DNA of 64,000 nt. Source: Brienomyrus brachyistius. Lineage: Eukaryota > Chordata > Actinopteri > Osteoglossiformes > Mormyridae. Numbering within the stretch: position 1 is the stretch's first letter; each line of letters begins with the position of its first letter. The stretch is taken from positions 12,618,435 to 12,682,434 of the forward strand of contig NC_064538.1 of NCBI RefSeq assembly GCF_023856365.1, given 5' to 3'. The notes beneath the pieces were generated by a model that worked only from the letters and a program-made list of their open reading frames with translations, was not told where the DNA came from and did not search any database. Made by a program: the position numbers and the translations under genes. Shown here one piece after another: positions 63,501 to 64,000 of the stretch.

Positions 63501-63884
63501 GGAATGGTCATGGGACAGGCAGAGACAGAAAATGTTCTCACTTATAAATATATACTGTATGTGTACACAGATATACGATTGTAAGCAGGTTAAGCAGGAC
63601 TGTTTAATTGTTTATTTACCTCAGAATAAGTAATACAACTTACGCCAAGACAGAGCACATTTCCAAGTGTGTGCGTCACGTGCCGTCAAAACGTATATAA
63701 CTGCATGTACTAGACTATTCCAGTGAAGAAAAACACAGACAAAATAGCGCATGTACCTGTAGGGCAGAGGAGTTATTGGTGTTGGGCTCTGCCAGCACCC
63801 CTTTCTCTTTCCGTTTACGGAACTTTCTGAAGTAATCCTGGATTAGGAAAGTGGCGTAGAATTTACCCACTGTTACCTCCTCCT
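60284..63884 (-). CDS. cacna1f: CACNA1F, L-type voltage-gated calcium channel alpha-1 subunit Cav1.4 (C-terminal exons)
   Basis: Pore-forming subunit of the photoreceptor and bipolar-cell ribbon-synapse calcium channel. Seven last coding exons in transcript order: 63757-63884, 63114-63239, 62479-62789, 61782-61919, 61213-61567, 60789-61124, 60284-60556. All phases agree, giving 554 residues of cytoplasmic C-tail. The first exon holds the calmodulin-binding IQ motif ([20 protein letters not shown]). Next come [20 protein letters not shown] with an acidic Glu run, [11 protein letters not shown] (proximal regulatory region), [44 protein letters not shown] and the distal regulatory helix [20 protein letters not shown] to the end [14 protein letters not shown] and DCRD together form the domain that suppresses calcium-dependent inactivation in Cav1.4. 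CACNA1F rather than another L-type paralogue is supported by adjacency to SYP and by the [13 protein letters not shown] and [12 protein letters not shown] wording. Confidence 0.96.
60789..61124 (-). CDS. cacna1f: CACNA1F penultimate coding exon
   Basis: 112 codons [11 protein letters not shown] to [11 protein letters not shown], including [18 protein letters not shown]. Acceptor CCCCCCACAG|ATG with extra poly-C upstream, donor GCG|GTGAGA. Confidence 0.94.
61213..61567 (-). CDS. cacna1f: CACNA1F exon, proximal C-terminal regulatory region
   Basis: [20 protein letters not shown] to PPHQARAQ. Contains [11 protein letters not shown] and [20 protein letters not shown], close to human Cav1.4. Acceptor CCATTTCAG|G, donor CAG|GTGCAG. 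Confidence 0.95.
61782..61919 (-). CDS. cacna1f: CACNA1F exon, linker
   Basis: [20 protein letters not shown] to AGSAVFRD. Acceptor TTTTGCTCAG|G, strong donor ACAG|GTACGG. Confidence 0.85.
62479..62789 (-). CDS. cacna1f: CACNA1F exon, Ser/Pro-rich linker
   Basis: [20 protein letters not shown] to DTLNRRVYH plus two bases. Acceptor CCCTACAG|AGT. The donor CA|GTGTCA was chosen because it is the one that matches the phase of the next exon; it is not a strong site. Sequence is poorly conserved in the family. Confidence 0.75.
63114..63239 (-). CDS. cacna1f: CACNA1F exon, acidic stretch
   Basis: 42 codons [20 protein letters not shown] to DEIHYK, with a run of seven Glu. Acceptor TGTGTCAG|GCA. 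The donor AAG|GTCATT is weak, so the lower end is less certain. A C17 tract lies about 23 bases upstream of the acceptor. Confidence 0.85.
63263..63279. repeat. G17 homopolymer
   Basis: Seventeen G on the plus strand, i.e. a C tract on the transcribed sense strand just above a CACNA1F acceptor. Confidence 0.95.
63757..63884 (-). CDS. cacna1f: CACNA1F exon with IQ motif
   Basis: [20 protein letters not shown] to NTNNSSALQ. Acceptor CTTACAG|AG, donor CAG|GTACAT. The upstream exon is beyond the right edge. Confidence 0.96.
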
Positions 63885-64000
63885 CTGTAAGAGAGACAGG
63901 ACGTCAGTGCACTCACGGGGGATTAATCTGCGGTGAGGTTTGAGGGGAAGACATGCATGACAGGGATGGAAAGGTTTAAATAAAGAGAAAGGTGAATTCT

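Overview
The window is vertebrate nuclear DNA, very probably from a teleost fish. Four recognisable vertebrate genes are split into GT-AG exons separated by large introns. The rest is filled with fish-type repeats: a tRNA-headed SINE with a GATG/CCAT tail, hAT and Tc1-like miniature elements, one L1 fragment, and long CA, CATA and G-rich tandem arrays. The SINE style suggests an osteoglossomorph such as a mormyrid to me, but that is a weak impression. There is no operon, CRISPR array or prokaryotic gene.

All four genes are on the minus strand, so transcription runs from high to low coordinates. From the right end: (1) CACNA1F (L-type channel Cav1.4 alpha-1), the last seven coding exons from the IQ motif to the stop, 63884 to 60284; (2) SYP (synaptophysin), complete in six coding exons, 58160 to 43129; (3) PLP2 (proteolipid protein 2), four coding exons, 33676 to 22987, with the very last coding piece uncertain; (4) PRICKLE3, first six coding exons (zinc-binding N-terminus, PET domain, start of LIM1), 17557 to 1, running off the left end. 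Human Xp11.23 carries the same four genes, which supports orthology, but there PLP2 sits outside PRICKLE3 and in the opposite orientation.

SYP and CACNA1F act together at retinal ribbon synapses: Cav1.4 admits the calcium that triggers release and synaptophysin is a major vesicle membrane protein. PLP2 is another four-pass MARVEL-type protein and PRICKLE3 is a planar-polarity adaptor. The grouping is old synteny, not an operon.

Non-coding layout: 1211-12452 and 12539-17515 are PRICKLE3 introns; 17558-18070 is its CpG-rich promoter; 18071-22724 is intergenic; 23792-33577 is the 9.8-kb PLP2 intron 1; 33677-43128 is intergenic and rich in mobile elements and a G-rich minisatellite; 45265-56479 is SYP intron 2 with an L1 fragment and two tandem arrays; 58161-60283 separates SYP from CACNA1F. 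The most notable observations are the displaced and flipped PLP2, a miniature transposon sitting exactly where the PLP2 C-terminus should be, a likely 3'UTR intron in SYP, C-homopolymer tracts beside three splice acceptors, and several mobile elements with intact target-site duplications.
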